A stretch of DNA of 36,546 bases, from the NCBI GenBank assembly GCA_031280125.1, contig JAITHE010000104.1, positions 1 to 36,546 of the forward strand, given 5' to 3'. The DNA is from Treponema sp. Its GTDB lineage: Bacteria; Spirochaetota; Spirochaetia; Treponematales; Breznakiellaceae. This document shows, piece by piece, positions 1 through 7,707 of this stretch. The position numbers were made by a program, and so were the translations under genes. The notes beneath the pieces were generated by a model. The model made no database searches. It was not told the DNA's origin and saw only the letters and a list, made by a program, of their open reading frames with translations. Each line of letters begins with the position of its first letter. Positions within the stretch are counted from its first letter, which is position 1.

Positions 1-113
1 ACCCCGCCCTAAAGGGACGGGGTATGTTGTTTTGGTAAGGTATATGTCTCAGGGTCCGTACCCTTAATAACGCCCTAAAGGGCGGGGTATGGACCCTTCG
101 CATAACAATCAAA
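1..113. repeat. Structured interspersed repeat, copy A
   Basis: This stretch aligns without gaps to 34093-34205, with 6 mismatches in 113 bases by eye. It holds two hairpins. The first pairs 2-6 with 18-22 and 7-9 with 14-16 around a TAAA loop, with A17 bulged. The second is a 12-bp stem (52-63 with 85-96) enclosing a smaller hairpin (71-75 with 80-84). The similarity ends at AATCAAA. It contains no ORF. Hairpins at both ends and a TCAA-like right edge resemble non-autonomous relatives of IS200/IS605 elements, but that assignment is inference. The true left edge may lie before the window. Confidence 0.85.
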
Positions 114-118
114 TACCT

Positions 119-139
119 CACCCTATAGAGCGGGATATG
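119..139. repeat. Degenerate hairpin unit next to repeat copy A
   Basis: The bases CACCCTATAGAGCGGGATATG resemble the hairpin units of the adjacent repeat (CGCCCTAAAGGGCGGGGTATG at 71-91) at most positions. It could be an eroded third unit, or chance in a region biased to C and G runs. Copy B at 34093 has no equivalent unit, so it is not part of the shared element. Confidence 0.35.
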
Positions 140-162
140 CTGCTTTTCCGGGGTGGTTACCC

Positions 163-519
163 TCAGCGGTTCCGCCGTTCCTCTGCGCTCTTACATTCTA
201 TGCACATCAGCGCGTAGGGAATGGCCTCCAGCCTGTCCTGGGGAATACGTTTTCCGCATTTTATGCACAACCCGTACTTGCCCTGCTCTATCCGGGTAAG
301 GGCGGAATCTATCAATTTAAGCCGCTTGAGTTCCTGGGAACCCAGGGCTTCGATCATCTTCCTGTCTATATCATCGGAAGCCACATCGGCCAAATCCTTG
401 GGATCCATCCCTTCCACAATTTCCTTAAAATCCTTGTTGCTGGCCACCAGGTTCGAGATAATCTCCGATTTAAGACCCTGGAGGGACTGTTTCATCCGTT
501 CAATATTAGTCTTATCCAT
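163..519 (-). CDS. DksA/TraR-family zinc-finger protein
   Basis: This 118-residue protein belongs to the DksA/TraR family, whose members bind RNA polymerase in the secondary channel and, with ppGpp, tune transcription of rRNA and amino-acid genes. The N-terminal helical part carries D39, D42 and A44 in the DxxDxA arrangement of the DksA coiled-coil tip. A four-cysteine zinc finger follows: C85-x2-C88 and C106-x2-C109. I start it at the ATG giving MDKTNIERM. The frame stays open upstream to 630, but that extension (rich in Arg, Lys and Phe) does not look like the family. The gene stands alone, divergent from def. It could be DksA itself or a shorter paralogue. Confidence 0.85.
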   Translation of the reverse strand: MDKTNIERMKQSLQGLKSEIISNLVASNKDFKEIVEGMDPKDLADVASDDIDRKMIEALGSQELKRLKLIDSALTRIEQGKYGLCIKCGKRIPQDRLEAIPYALMCIECKSAEERRNR

Positions 520-728
520 GGCAGATCCCCTGTTTACTTTCGCCCTGTTTGAAAACCTCCGTTTCCAAACAGCTTCCGTCTGAAAACGGCCGCACACGCG
601 GTACTTTACCGTTTTCCTGAACATACCCATTTTTTAACATAAATTGTAGAGCGTACAGTGGCGTATGCGGAAGATTTTGTCAATCCCCCTTTCTTGTATA
701 ACCATAGCTTTTTTCTATATCATACAGT
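520..728. promoter_or_regulatory. Divergent intergenic region between the dksA-like gene and def
   Basis: On the minus strand TTGACA (plus 679-684) is a perfect -35 hexamer pointing at the dksA-like gene, but no good -10 sits 16-18 bases away. On the plus strand TTGTAT (694-699) and TATATC (716-721), 16 bases apart, could serve def. That would put the RNA start at or just before the def ATG. No Shine-Dalgarno sequence precedes def. These are weak assignments. Confidence 0.3.
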
Positions 729-1238
729 ATGAAGATAATCAGCCTGGAAAGCAAGCCTGGTCTTGCAGAGGGTGAAATACTACGCGAAAAGGCAAAACCG
801 GTCAAAGATATCAATGATGAAATCAGGGACACAGCCCGGGAAATGGTTCAGGCTATGCACCGGGGCAAGGGAGTAGGCCTGGCGGGTCCCCAGGTGGGGC
901 TTTCAAGGAGGATCTTCGTTACCCACGCCGACAAGGACGAGATCCGGGTGTTTATCAACCCTTCCATAATATGGACCAGCCAGGAAGAAACGGCCTGTGA
1001 AGAGGGGTGCCTTTCCGTTCCCGGCGTCTGGGCGGAGGTAAAACGGCCCGGTAAAGTCAAAGTTCAGGCATGGAACGAAAAGGGCAGGGCCTTTACCTTG
1101 GAGGCGGCGGGGGCGCTGGCCAGGGTGATTCAGCACGAATATGATCACCTGGAGGGGATCCTCTTTATCGACCGTATCGGTGAATCAAAGCGGGAAAAAC
1201 TTCTTGCCAGGCTGGGAAAGTCCAAAAAAACAAGGTAA
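729..1238 (+). CDS. def: Peptide deformylase
   Basis: This enzyme removes the formyl group from the N-terminal methionine of nascent proteins, using a bound metal ion. All three family motifs are present in 169 residues: GVGLAGPQVG (48-57), EGCLS (92-96, with metal ligand C94) and QHEYDH (135-140, with H136, catalytic E137 and H140). Length is normal. The stop codon shares one base with the fmt start (TAATG), so the two genes that add and remove the formyl group are translationally coupled. I see no Shine-Dalgarno sequence before the ATG, which leaves the start slightly open. Confidence 0.95.
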   Translation: MKIISLESKPGLAEGEILREKAKPVKDINDEIRDTAREMVQAMHRGKGVGLAGPQVGLSRRIFVTHADKDEIRVFINPSIIWTSQEETACEEGCLSVPGVWAEVKRPGKVKVQAWNEKGRAFTLEAAGALARVIQHEYDHLEGILFIDRIGESKREKLLARLGKSKKTR

Positions 1239-2269
1239 TGGCGCAGTCCTTCCACCCTTCCAGGCCCCTGCGGATCCTCTTTGCCGGAACCCCCGCCATT
1301 GCCCTGCCCGCCTTCCGCATGATTGCGGAGGGAGCCCTGGCGGAAAACCCTTCCTGGACCCTGGCGGGGGTGCTTACCAACCCCGACAAGCCCCGGGGCA
1401 GGAGCGGACGGGCGGAGCCATCCGTCATTGGCCTGGCGGCGGCAGCCCTGGGGGAAACCTTTACCGCCCGAAAACTGGCGGCGCCGGTTCTGCTTAAACC
1501 GGACGCCCTTAAAACCAAAGAACGGGAAGCGGCGGCGGCCCTGGGGGCAGATCTGCTGGTTGCCTTTGCCTACGGACGCATCTTTGGCCCTAAATTCCTG
1601 GGTCTTTTTCCCCTGGGGGGGATCAACGTACACCCTTCGCTGCTGCCCAAATACCGGGGGGCTTCTCCCATCCAGGAGGCTATCCTAAGGGGAGACACCC
1701 TTACGGGCGTTACCATACAGCGGATTGCCCTGGAAATGGACAGCGGAAACATCCTGGCCCGGTGTGAGATCAGGCTTACCGGCAGGGAACACACCGCCGC
1801 CCTTACCGAAACAGCCTCCAGGGAAGGGGCGGACCTGCTCCAAAGGGTGTTGGAACGGATCCGCCAAACCGGGGAAGGAGTCCTAAAGGGTACGCCCCAG
1901 GAAGGGGAAGCCAGCTATTGCAGCCTGATCACCAAAGAATCGGGGCTTATCGACTGGACCCGGAGCGCCCGGGACATTGACGCCCAGATCAGGGCTTATA
2001 ACCCCTGGCCGCTGACCAGGACCTGCCACAACGGACAAATCCTCCATATCCTGAAAGCGGAGAACCAGGATCCCCCCCATACCGTACCGGCCCCATGCCC
2101 CGGACGGGTCTTGGGTATTGATAAAAAATCCGGTATACTGATCCAGACGGGCCGAGGAATACTGGCGGTTTCACTGCTTCAGTACCAAAACAGAAACGCC
2201 CTCCCCTGGCAGAATTTTTTGAACGGCGCCAGGGATTTTATTGGTTCCTGTTTAACAGGAGGGTCTTGA
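1238..2269 (+). CDS. fmt: Methionyl-tRNA formyltransferase
   Basis: This enzyme transfers a formyl group from 10-formyltetrahydrofolate to Met-tRNA(fMet) for initiation. The 343-residue protein has the N-terminal formyltransferase fold with the catalytic trio N130, H132 and D168, in the contexts GGINVHPSLLPKYRGASPI and MDSG. A C-terminal tRNA-binding domain starts near residue 225. It begins LRILFAGTPAIALPAF, as the family does, after a short extra N-terminal segment. It overlaps def by one base and is followed after 4 bases by the PASTA protein gene. Confidence 0.95.
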   Translation: MAQSFHPSRPLRILFAGTPAIALPAFRMIAEGALAENPSWTLAGVLTNPDKPRGRSGRAEPSVIGLAAAALGETFTARKLAAPVLLKPDALKTKEREAAAALGADLLVAFAYGRIFGPKFLGLFPLGGINVHPSLLPKYRGASPIQEAILRGDTLTGVTIQRIALEMDSGNILARCEIRLTGREHTAALTETASREGADLLQRVLERIRQTGEGVLKGTPQEGEASYCSLITKESGLIDWTRSARDIDAQIRAYNPWPLTRTCHNGQILHILKAENQDPPHTVPAPCPGRVLGIDKKSGILIQTGRGILAVSLLQYQNRNALPWQNFLNGARDFIGSCLTGGS

Positions 2270-2273
2270 CGGT

Positions 2274-3320
2274 ATGGCGTTCAAAAATTTCGGCTTTGAT
2301 CTGGAAGGGCTGGAAGACTATATGGGCAACCACCTGCGGCTTTTTATTTCTTTTACGGTGGGAGTTTTGGTTTTTGTGGGGCTGATCGCCCTTTCGGTGT
2401 TTTTTTTCGCCGTCCATGGCAAGGAAGAAGTTATGGTTCCCGACGTAACGGGTAAGGAACTGACCCAGGCGCTGATGGAATTACAGGAAAAGGAGCTGTA
2501 CCCCAAAATCCAGACGCGTTCTTCCGAGTCCGGGGAGGAGCGGGGAGTGGTGCTGGAACAGAGTCCCGAAGCAGGCACCCTGGTAAGGGCGGAACGGCGA
2601 ATCAGCCTGGTCATAAGCCAGGGTATGGCCCTGGATCAGATGGGGGACTATCTGGGCAAAAACATCAACGATATCAGATCCGAAATCCAGACCCGTAACG
2701 CCCAATCTTCGGAAATCATCATTACCCTGCGCGAACCCTTTATGTACCAGTATTCCACCGAGGCAGCGGGAACCGTGCTTCAGCAAAACCCCGCCCCCGG
2801 TTCCGGCTTAACCGGGCCCGTTACCCTGGAACTGGTGGTAAGCCGGGGTCAGGAAGACGCCCATATTACGGTTCCCAATTTAACGGGCCTTTCCCTTCGG
2901 GATACCTTGGACAGGCTTACTCAGCTTAAGACAGGTTTTAGTTTTACCATGCGGGACGCCGCCGCGGGGGAAAGTCCCGGCACGGTGTATTCACAGGAGC
3001 CCGCCGGCGGCACGGAGATCAATGCCCGGGGCAGGATAACAATTAACCTTACAACCCCCGCGGCGGCGGAAGGGGAAACGGCGGGACTTTTCAGGTATAC
3101 CCTGCCCTTAAACCCCTACCCCCTGCCGGTAACGGTGGAAGCCCTGTTTCCCGGCGGGGACAGACGCCGGCTGGTCAGCGTGAACTACCCCGGCGGAGAG
3201 TTTACCCTGCCCTACAGCCTTCCCGGCGGGTCCGCCATCATTCTGTCAATGATGGACAGGGAGATATACCGGCAGGCCGTAACTGCCCCGGTGGAAGAAC
3301 TTTCCATGGAAGGGCTTTAA
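2274..3320 (+). CDS. Membrane-anchored PASTA-repeat protein
   Basis: This 348-residue protein has a short cytoplasmic N-terminus, one membrane segment (about 21-47) and then three PASTA-like repeats outside the membrane (about 52-116, 117-190, 197-259). PASTA repeats in Ser/Thr kinases and penicillin-binding proteins bind peptidoglycan or its precursors. Neither a kinase nor a transpeptidase domain is present. The last 90 residues form an extra domain I do not recognise (contains FPGGDRRRLVSVNYPGGEF). It lies 4 bases after fmt and just before a small secreted protein, so the three are probably cotranscribed. A cell-wall sensing or scaffolding role is inferred. Confidence 0.85.
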   Translation: MAFKNFGFDLEGLEDYMGNHLRLFISFTVGVLVFVGLIALSVFFFAVHGKEEVMVPDVTGKELTQALMELQEKELYPKIQTRSSESGEERGVVLEQSPEAGTLVRAERRISLVISQGMALDQMGDYLGKNINDIRSEIQTRNAQSSEIIITLREPFMYQYSTEAAGTVLQQNPAPGSGLTGPVTLELVVSRGQEDAHITVPNLTGLSLRDTLDRLTQLKTGFSFTMRDAAAGESPGTVYSQEPAGGTEINARGRITINLTTPAAAEGETAGLFRYTLPLNPYPLPVTVEALFPGGDRRRLVSVNYPGGEFTLPYSLPGGSAIILSMMDREIYRQAVTAPVEELSMEGL

Positions 3321-3321
3321 C

Positions 3322-3774
3322 GTGAACAGGCTTCTTTTCGGAGGGTTCTTCCTGCTGTTTTTTATAATCCCCGGGGGATTTCCCTGTTTTGCCCAGGCGG
3401 ATCATCCCGCCTCCGATCCCTCCGTCCTTGTCGGAGTTACCCTTACGGATCTGGTAAACCGTTACGGCGTACCCAAGCAGGTCTATGCCGTCCGGGGTGT
3501 GTCGCCCTGGCAGGATGATGTGGTCTTTGTCTACGATACCGGAGAATTCTATATTTTCGGCAACCGGGTCTGGCAGCTCAAACTTCGCGCCGCCTACGAT
3601 ATCAAAGAGGGGGACACCAAAGCCGCCGTAACCCGGGTTATGGGAGAAGGCCGGCCCATGGAAGGTTATACCCTCTTCCAGCTTCCCAGCAAAGTCTGGC
3701 CCATCATGCTGCGGGTCAACTGGGATAATTCAGGCCGGGCGGCGGGAATCTACATTTACCGTTCAGACTTTTAG
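3322..3774 (+). CDS. Secreted protein of unknown function
   Basis: The 150-residue product starts with a clear signal peptide (hydrophobic LLFGGFFLLFFIIPGGF, probable cleavage after AQA at 26), so the mature part of about 124 residues should be periplasmic or outer-surface. It starts at GTG, one base after the PASTA gene stop, with GAAGGG upstream. The mature part contains GVTLTDLVNRYGVPKQVYAVRG and ends IYIYRSDF. That layout recalls small periplasmic proteins in which a GxP-centred repeat pairs with beta strands. I cannot name a family. Position suggests cotranscription with fmt and aroDE. Confidence 0.75.
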   Translation: MNRLLFGGFFLLFFIIPGGFPCFAQADHPASDPSVLVGVTLTDLVNRYGVPKQVYAVRGVSPWQDDVVFVYDTGEFYIFGNRVWQLKLRAAYDIKEGDTKAAVTRVMGEGRPMEGYTLFQLPSKVWPIMLRVNWDNSGRAAGIYIYRSDF

Positions 3775-3785
3775 GCGGAAACCGA

Positions 3786-5300
3786 TTGGCCAAGATTTGC
3801 CTTTGCCTGACAGGAAAAACCCTGGAACGGGATCTGGAACTGATAGACAAGTACCGTAAATACATAGACCTGGCGGAACTCCGGGTTGATTTTCTTGATC
3901 CCGATGAACGCTTCCTGATCCGCCGTTTCCCCGAACAGGCGGGGCTTCCGGTGATCCTCACTATCAGGCGCAGGATAGACGGCGGTCATTTTGACAACGG
4001 TGAGGGATCCCGGGTAAGCCTGCTTTCCAGGGGCTTGGCCTTTGCGGAAACAGATCCGCGGCGGAACTTTGCCTATGTGGATCTGGAGGATGATCTGGAC
4101 GTACCGGGCCTGGAAGAGGCCGTGAGGACCTTCGGCACCAGGATAATCCGTTCCTTCCACAGCCTCCAGGGGGCGGAGAATGTGGCCGGACGCCTTAAGG
4201 GACTCCGCCGGGCCGGGGACGAAATTGTCAAGGCCGCGGTTACTCCCCGCCATCTGGGGGATATCCTCGACATTTACCGGGCCGCCAGGGAATGTGCCGG
4301 CATGGAAAAGATTATCCTCTGTATGGGTCCGGCGGGAACCAATACCAGGATTTTAGCGGAAACCATGGGCTGTTACCTTACTTACGCCTCCCCCGAAGAA
4401 GAGGACGCCCCGGCCGGATCCTCCGGCCAGTTAAGCCCCGGAGAGCTGGTTGAACAGTACCGTTTCCGGAACATCGGCGCCGCCACAAAAATCTACGCCG
4501 TCACGGGGTTTCCCCTTAAAACCACCTTCAGTCCCAGGATTTTTAATACCCTCTTCGGACATGAAAAAATCGATGCTGTCTACGTTCCTTTTCCTGCGGA
4601 TAATCTTGATTTCTTTCTGGAACTGACAAAAGAACTGGGCATCCCGGGCGTATCCATAACCATACCCTACAAGGAAGCAATCGTTTCCCGCCTCTGCCGC
4701 ATTCCTGATTCGATCAGAAATACGGGAGCCTGCAATACGATTCTGGCCGGCGGCGGCGGATGGGAGGGAACCAATACGGATACCCTGGGGTTTTCCGAAT
4801 CTCTTTTGAATTTTACAGGAAAAAAACATTTCCGGGGACTTAAAATTACAGTCCTTGGTGCGGGTGGAGCGGCCCGGGCGGCGGTGTCGGAAATTTACCG
4901 TCTTAAGGGGCAGTGCCTTATTCTGAACCGCAATTCCGTCCGGGCCCGGGATCTGGCCATGCCATACGGCTGCAAATGGGGGGGCCTAAGCAGCCAGAGT
5001 CTTGACATCATGGAACGGTATTCGGATATTATAGTGCAGACCACGCCGGTGGGAACTTTCCCCGGCATAGACGAGGATCCCTTTGAACTGTACCATTTCA
5101 AGGGCCACGAAACGGTGATGGACCTGATTTACAATCCGGAACGGACTGCTTTTTTGCGGCGGGCCGAAGCGGCGGGCTGTAGAATTCTTAATGGACTGGA
5201 TATGCTGATCAGGCAGGCAAAGTACCAGTACCAGTTTTTCTTTGGGAGGGACTTCCCCGATGAGCTTATCCCGCGGCTTACGGGAATACTGAAGCCTTAA
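3786..5300 (+). CDS. aroDE: Bifunctional 3-dehydroquinate dehydratase / shikimate dehydrogenase
   Basis: This 504-residue fusion covers two steps of the shikimate route to aromatic amino acids: 3-dehydroquinate to 3-dehydroshikimate to shikimate. The N-terminal half is a type I dehydratase with ELRVD (31-35), E101, H125 (RSFHS) and the Schiff-base lysine K149 (EIVKAAVTP). The C-terminal half from about 235 is AroE-like: TIPYK (K296), GACNT, GTNTDTLGF (D332), Rossmann GAGGAA (358-363) and GLDMLIRQAKYQ. The HN of the usual SPxxHN motif reads FN (SPRIFN). It starts at TTG with GGCGGA upstream. Similar AroD-AroE fusions occur in plants and some bacteria. Confidence 0.93.
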   Translation: MAKICLCLTGKTLERDLELIDKYRKYIDLAELRVDFLDPDERFLIRRFPEQAGLPVILTIRRRIDGGHFDNGEGSRVSLLSRGLAFAETDPRRNFAYVDLEDDLDVPGLEEAVRTFGTRIIRSFHSLQGAENVAGRLKGLRRAGDEIVKAAVTPRHLGDILDIYRAARECAGMEKIILCMGPAGTNTRILAETMGCYLTYASPEEEDAPAGSSGQLSPGELVEQYRFRNIGAATKIYAVTGFPLKTTFSPRIFNTLFGHEKIDAVYVPFPADNLDFFLELTKELGIPGVSITIPYKEAIVSRLCRIPDSIRNTGACNTILAGGGGWEGTNTDTLGFSESLLNFTGKKHFRGLKITVLGAGGAARAAVSEIYRLKGQCLILNRNSVRARDLAMPYGCKWGGLSSQSLDIMERYSDIIVQTTPVGTFPGIDEDPFELYHFKGHETVMDLIYNPERTAFLRRAEAAGCRILNGLDMLIRQAKYQYQFFFGRDFPDELIPRLTGILKP

Positions 5301-5355
5301 TACGCTGCGGGCAGGGCCGCCGTCTGCGCTGTATGGGCGCGGCCAGGGGGAAACC

Positions 5356-5910
5356 ATGACGGAAGAAACCATGGAAATCATCGCCAGGGTTAAGGTACTC
5401 AGGGAAATCGAAGAAATTTCCATGGAAGATTTTTCCCGGGAGCTGGGTTTTGACAGTGCCGAATATGCCCTTTGGGAATCCGGGGAAAAGGATTTTCCCA
5501 TAGGGGCCCTGGTGGAAATCGCCGCCCGTTTCAAGGTAGACTTGACGGAGCTTATCAACGGAAAGCCTTCCCGGCTTACCACCTACTGCATTACCAGGGC
5601 CGGCAGCGCCCCCGAGGTAAGCCGCCGCCCCATGTACACCTACTGGAATTTGGCTTATAAGTTTCACAATAAAAGGGGAGAACCCTTTCTAGTGGAGGCC
5701 AATCCTGAAACGGAAAATAAACCCCTGGCCCTTAATACCCATCCGGGGCACGAATTTGACTATGTTCTGGAGGGGCGGCTTTTGGTATCTGTGGGGGGCC
5801 GTGAGGAAGAGCTGGGTCCGGGGGACGCGATCTACTACGATTCAAATGAGTCCCACGGCATGAAGGCCCTGGGGGGCAGGCGGGCCAGGTTTCTGGCTTT
5901 CGTCCTGTGA
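5356..5910 (+). CDS. HTH (XRE-type) transcriptional regulator with C-terminal cupin
   Basis: The 184-residue protein has an N-terminal XRE-like helix-turn-helix (about 8-65, with SMEDFSRELGFDSAEYALWE) and a C-terminal cupin sensing domain (about 100-184, with HPGHEFDYVLEGRL and GPGDAIYYDSNESHGM). Regulators of this build usually control the neighbouring gene in response to a small ligand held by the cupin. Here the next genes are an acyl-CoA ligase and a citrate synthase, so a carboxylate or acyl-CoA related ligand is plausible but not shown. AGGGGG precedes the ATG. Confidence 0.88.
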   Translation: MTEETMEIIARVKVLREIEEISMEDFSRELGFDSAEYALWESGEKDFPIGALVEIAARFKVDLTELINGKPSRLTTYCITRAGSAPEVSRRPMYTYWNLAYKFHNKRGEPFLVEANPETENKPLALNTHPGHEFDYVLEGRLLVSVGGREEELGPGDAIYYDSNESHGMKALGGRRARFLAFVL

Positions 5911-5948
5911 TCAAGCCGCTTTGAAAAAACGGATCATGAGGAACAGCC

Positions 5949-7694
5949 ATGGATTTACTTGACAAATACCTGCCCCGAAAGGATTTTGAATCCTACGAAG
6001 ATTTTTACGCCAACTTTACGATCCGTATCCCCGATAACTTTAACTTTGCCTGGGATGTTCTGGACACCCTGGCCCGGACCAGGCCGGAAGACAGGTCCCT
6101 CTTTTGGTGCGACGAAAGAGGGGCGGAGGCATCCTTTAGTTATGCCGGTATGCAGAGGCTGTCCAATCAGGCGGCCCATACCCTTGTCCAGGGAGGCATA
6201 GGCAGGGGCGATCCGGTAATGCTGATCCTGAAACGGCGCTGGGAATACTGGCCTGTGCTGCTGGCCCTGCATAGGATCGGCGCCGCCGCCATTCCCGCCA
6301 CCCACCTTCTTACCGCCAAGGATATTGAATACCGGTGCAGGGCTGCGGACATCAAGGGGATTATCTGCGTCGAGGAACCAAAGATCATGGCCGCGGTGGA
6401 GGAAGCGAAAAACAGGCTGTCCAACGGAGATGGAGGCCGGCCCGCCCTCCGCTACCTGGCTTTTATGCGCCCTTCCGGCCGGGGGAACGGCGGGAACCCG
6501 CCCGATGCCGCCGCGTCAGGCGTACTGCACCGGGACGGCGGAAGGGGCGGTTCCTGGATCGACTTCAAGACCCTGATGGAAAAGGCCTCCACTGATTTCG
6601 TCCGGCCCCAAGAGGTCAACGCCAACGGCGACATTATGCTGCTCTACTTTACCTCCGGTACTACCGGCATGCCCAAAATGGTCCGCCACAACTTCGCCTA
6701 TCCCCTGGGGCACATCGTTACCGCCAAATACTGGCACCAGGTTACGGAGGGCGGCCTTCACCTTACCGTGGCGGACACCGGCTGGGCCAAGGCTGCCTGG
6801 GGCAAAATCTACGGCCAATGGCTCTGCGGAAGCGCTGTGTTTGTCTACGACTACGACCGCTTTGATCCCCAGGCCATGCTGGAGGTAATAACCAAACACC
6901 GGGTTACCACCTTCTGCGCCCCCCCCACGGTGTACCGTTTCTTTATCAAGGAAGATCTTTCCCGCTGGGATTTTTCCGCCCTCAAGCATTGTACCGTGGC
7001 AGGGGAACCCCTGGAACCGGAGATCTACGAACGCTTCAGGCAGGGCACGGGGATCAAACTCCGGGAATGTTACGGCCAGACGGAACTTACCGTTACGATC
7101 TGTACCTACCCCTGGCTGGAACCGAAACCGGGATCCATGGGCAAGCCTTCGCCGGGCTATGACATAGACCTGCTCCGGGAAGACGGCTCTTCCTGCGACA
7201 TGGGTGAAGAGGGACAGTTGGTGGTTCGTACCGGCAGACGCAGGCCCTGGGGCATGTTCGATGGCTATTACCGGGACGATGGACTCACCTGCAGGGTCTG
7301 GCATGACGGGATCTACCATACCGGCGACATGGCCTGGCGGGACGAGGACGGTTACCTTTGGTTTGTGGGCCGTTCCGATGATGTCATAAAAAGTTCCGGT
7401 TACCGCATCGGCCCCTTTGAAGTGGAAAGTGCTTTGATGGAACATCCGGCGGTGCTGGAGTGCGCCATCACTGGGGTTCCCGATCCCCAGCGGGGAACGG
7501 CGGTCAAGGCTACGGTGGTCTTGGCCAGGGGCTGGTCTCCTTCGGAAGAACTCAAGGGTGAACTGCAAAACCACGTAAAGAAGATCACCGCCCCCTACAA
7601 GTATCCCCGGATCGTAGAATTTGCCGCCGAGCTTCCCAAAACGATCAGCGGCAAGATCCGCCGGGTCCAGATTCGGGAAGAGGACGGAGTGTAA
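5949..7694 (+). CDS. AMP-forming acyl-CoA synthetase (ANL superfamily)
   Basis: This enzyme activates a carboxylic acid with ATP to an acyl-adenylate and then to an acyl-CoA. The 581-residue protein has the phosphate-binding motif YFTSGTTGMPK (233-243), YGQTE, YHTGD (in IYHTGDMAW), the hinge GRSDDVIKSSGYRIGP and the adenylation lysine K569 in SGKIRR. Overall it resembles acetyl-CoA-synthetase-like and medium-chain acyl-CoA ligases more than long-chain FadD. The substrate cannot be read from the sequence. Residues about 160-202 form a Gly/Pro/Arg-rich insertion that looks like a loop. GAGGA precedes the ATG. It sits between its probable regulator and a citrate synthase. Confidence 0.88.
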   Translation: MDLLDKYLPRKDFESYEDFYANFTIRIPDNFNFAWDVLDTLARTRPEDRSLFWCDERGAEASFSYAGMQRLSNQAAHTLVQGGIGRGDPVMLILKRRWEYWPVLLALHRIGAAAIPATHLLTAKDIEYRCRAADIKGIICVEEPKIMAAVEEAKNRLSNGDGGRPALRYLAFMRPSGRGNGGNPPDAAASGVLHRDGGRGGSWIDFKTLMEKASTDFVRPQEVNANGDIMLLYFTSGTTGMPKMVRHNFAYPLGHIVTAKYWHQVTEGGLHLTVADTGWAKAAWGKIYGQWLCGSAVFVYDYDRFDPQAMLEVITKHRVTTFCAPPTVYRFFIKEDLSRWDFSALKHCTVAGEPLEPEIYERFRQGTGIKLRECYGQTELTVTICTYPWLEPKPGSMGKPSPGYDIDLLREDGSSCDMGEEGQLVVRTGRRRPWGMFDGYYRDDGLTCRVWHDGIYHTGDMAWRDEDGYLWFVGRSDDVIKSSGYRIGPFEVESALMEHPAVLECAITGVPDPQRGTAVKATVVLARGWSPSEELKGELQNHVKKITAPYKYPRIVEFAAELPKTISGKIRRVQIREEDGV

Positions 7695-7702
7695 AAGGAG
7701 GT
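7695..7702 (+). promoter_or_regulatory. Strong ribosome binding site that sets an ATT start
   Basis: AAGGAGGT is a perfect match to the anti-Shine-Dalgarno sequence. It directly overlaps the end of the upstream ligase gene (stop TAA 7692-7694). No ATG, GTG or TTG lies at a workable distance in the open frame; the codon at the proper distance is ATT at 7708. Confidence 0.75.
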
Positions 7703-7707
7703 CCGCC

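Noticed and set aside
520-630. N-terminal extension of the DksA-like protein
   Set aside because: The extra 37 residues are basic and unlike the family, while the ATG at 519 gives a normal length.
7621-7707. Upstream ATG start for citrate synthase
   Set aside because: It would overlap the ligase gene by 74 bases, has no ribosome binding site, and adds an Arg/Ser-rich segment unlike citrate synthases.
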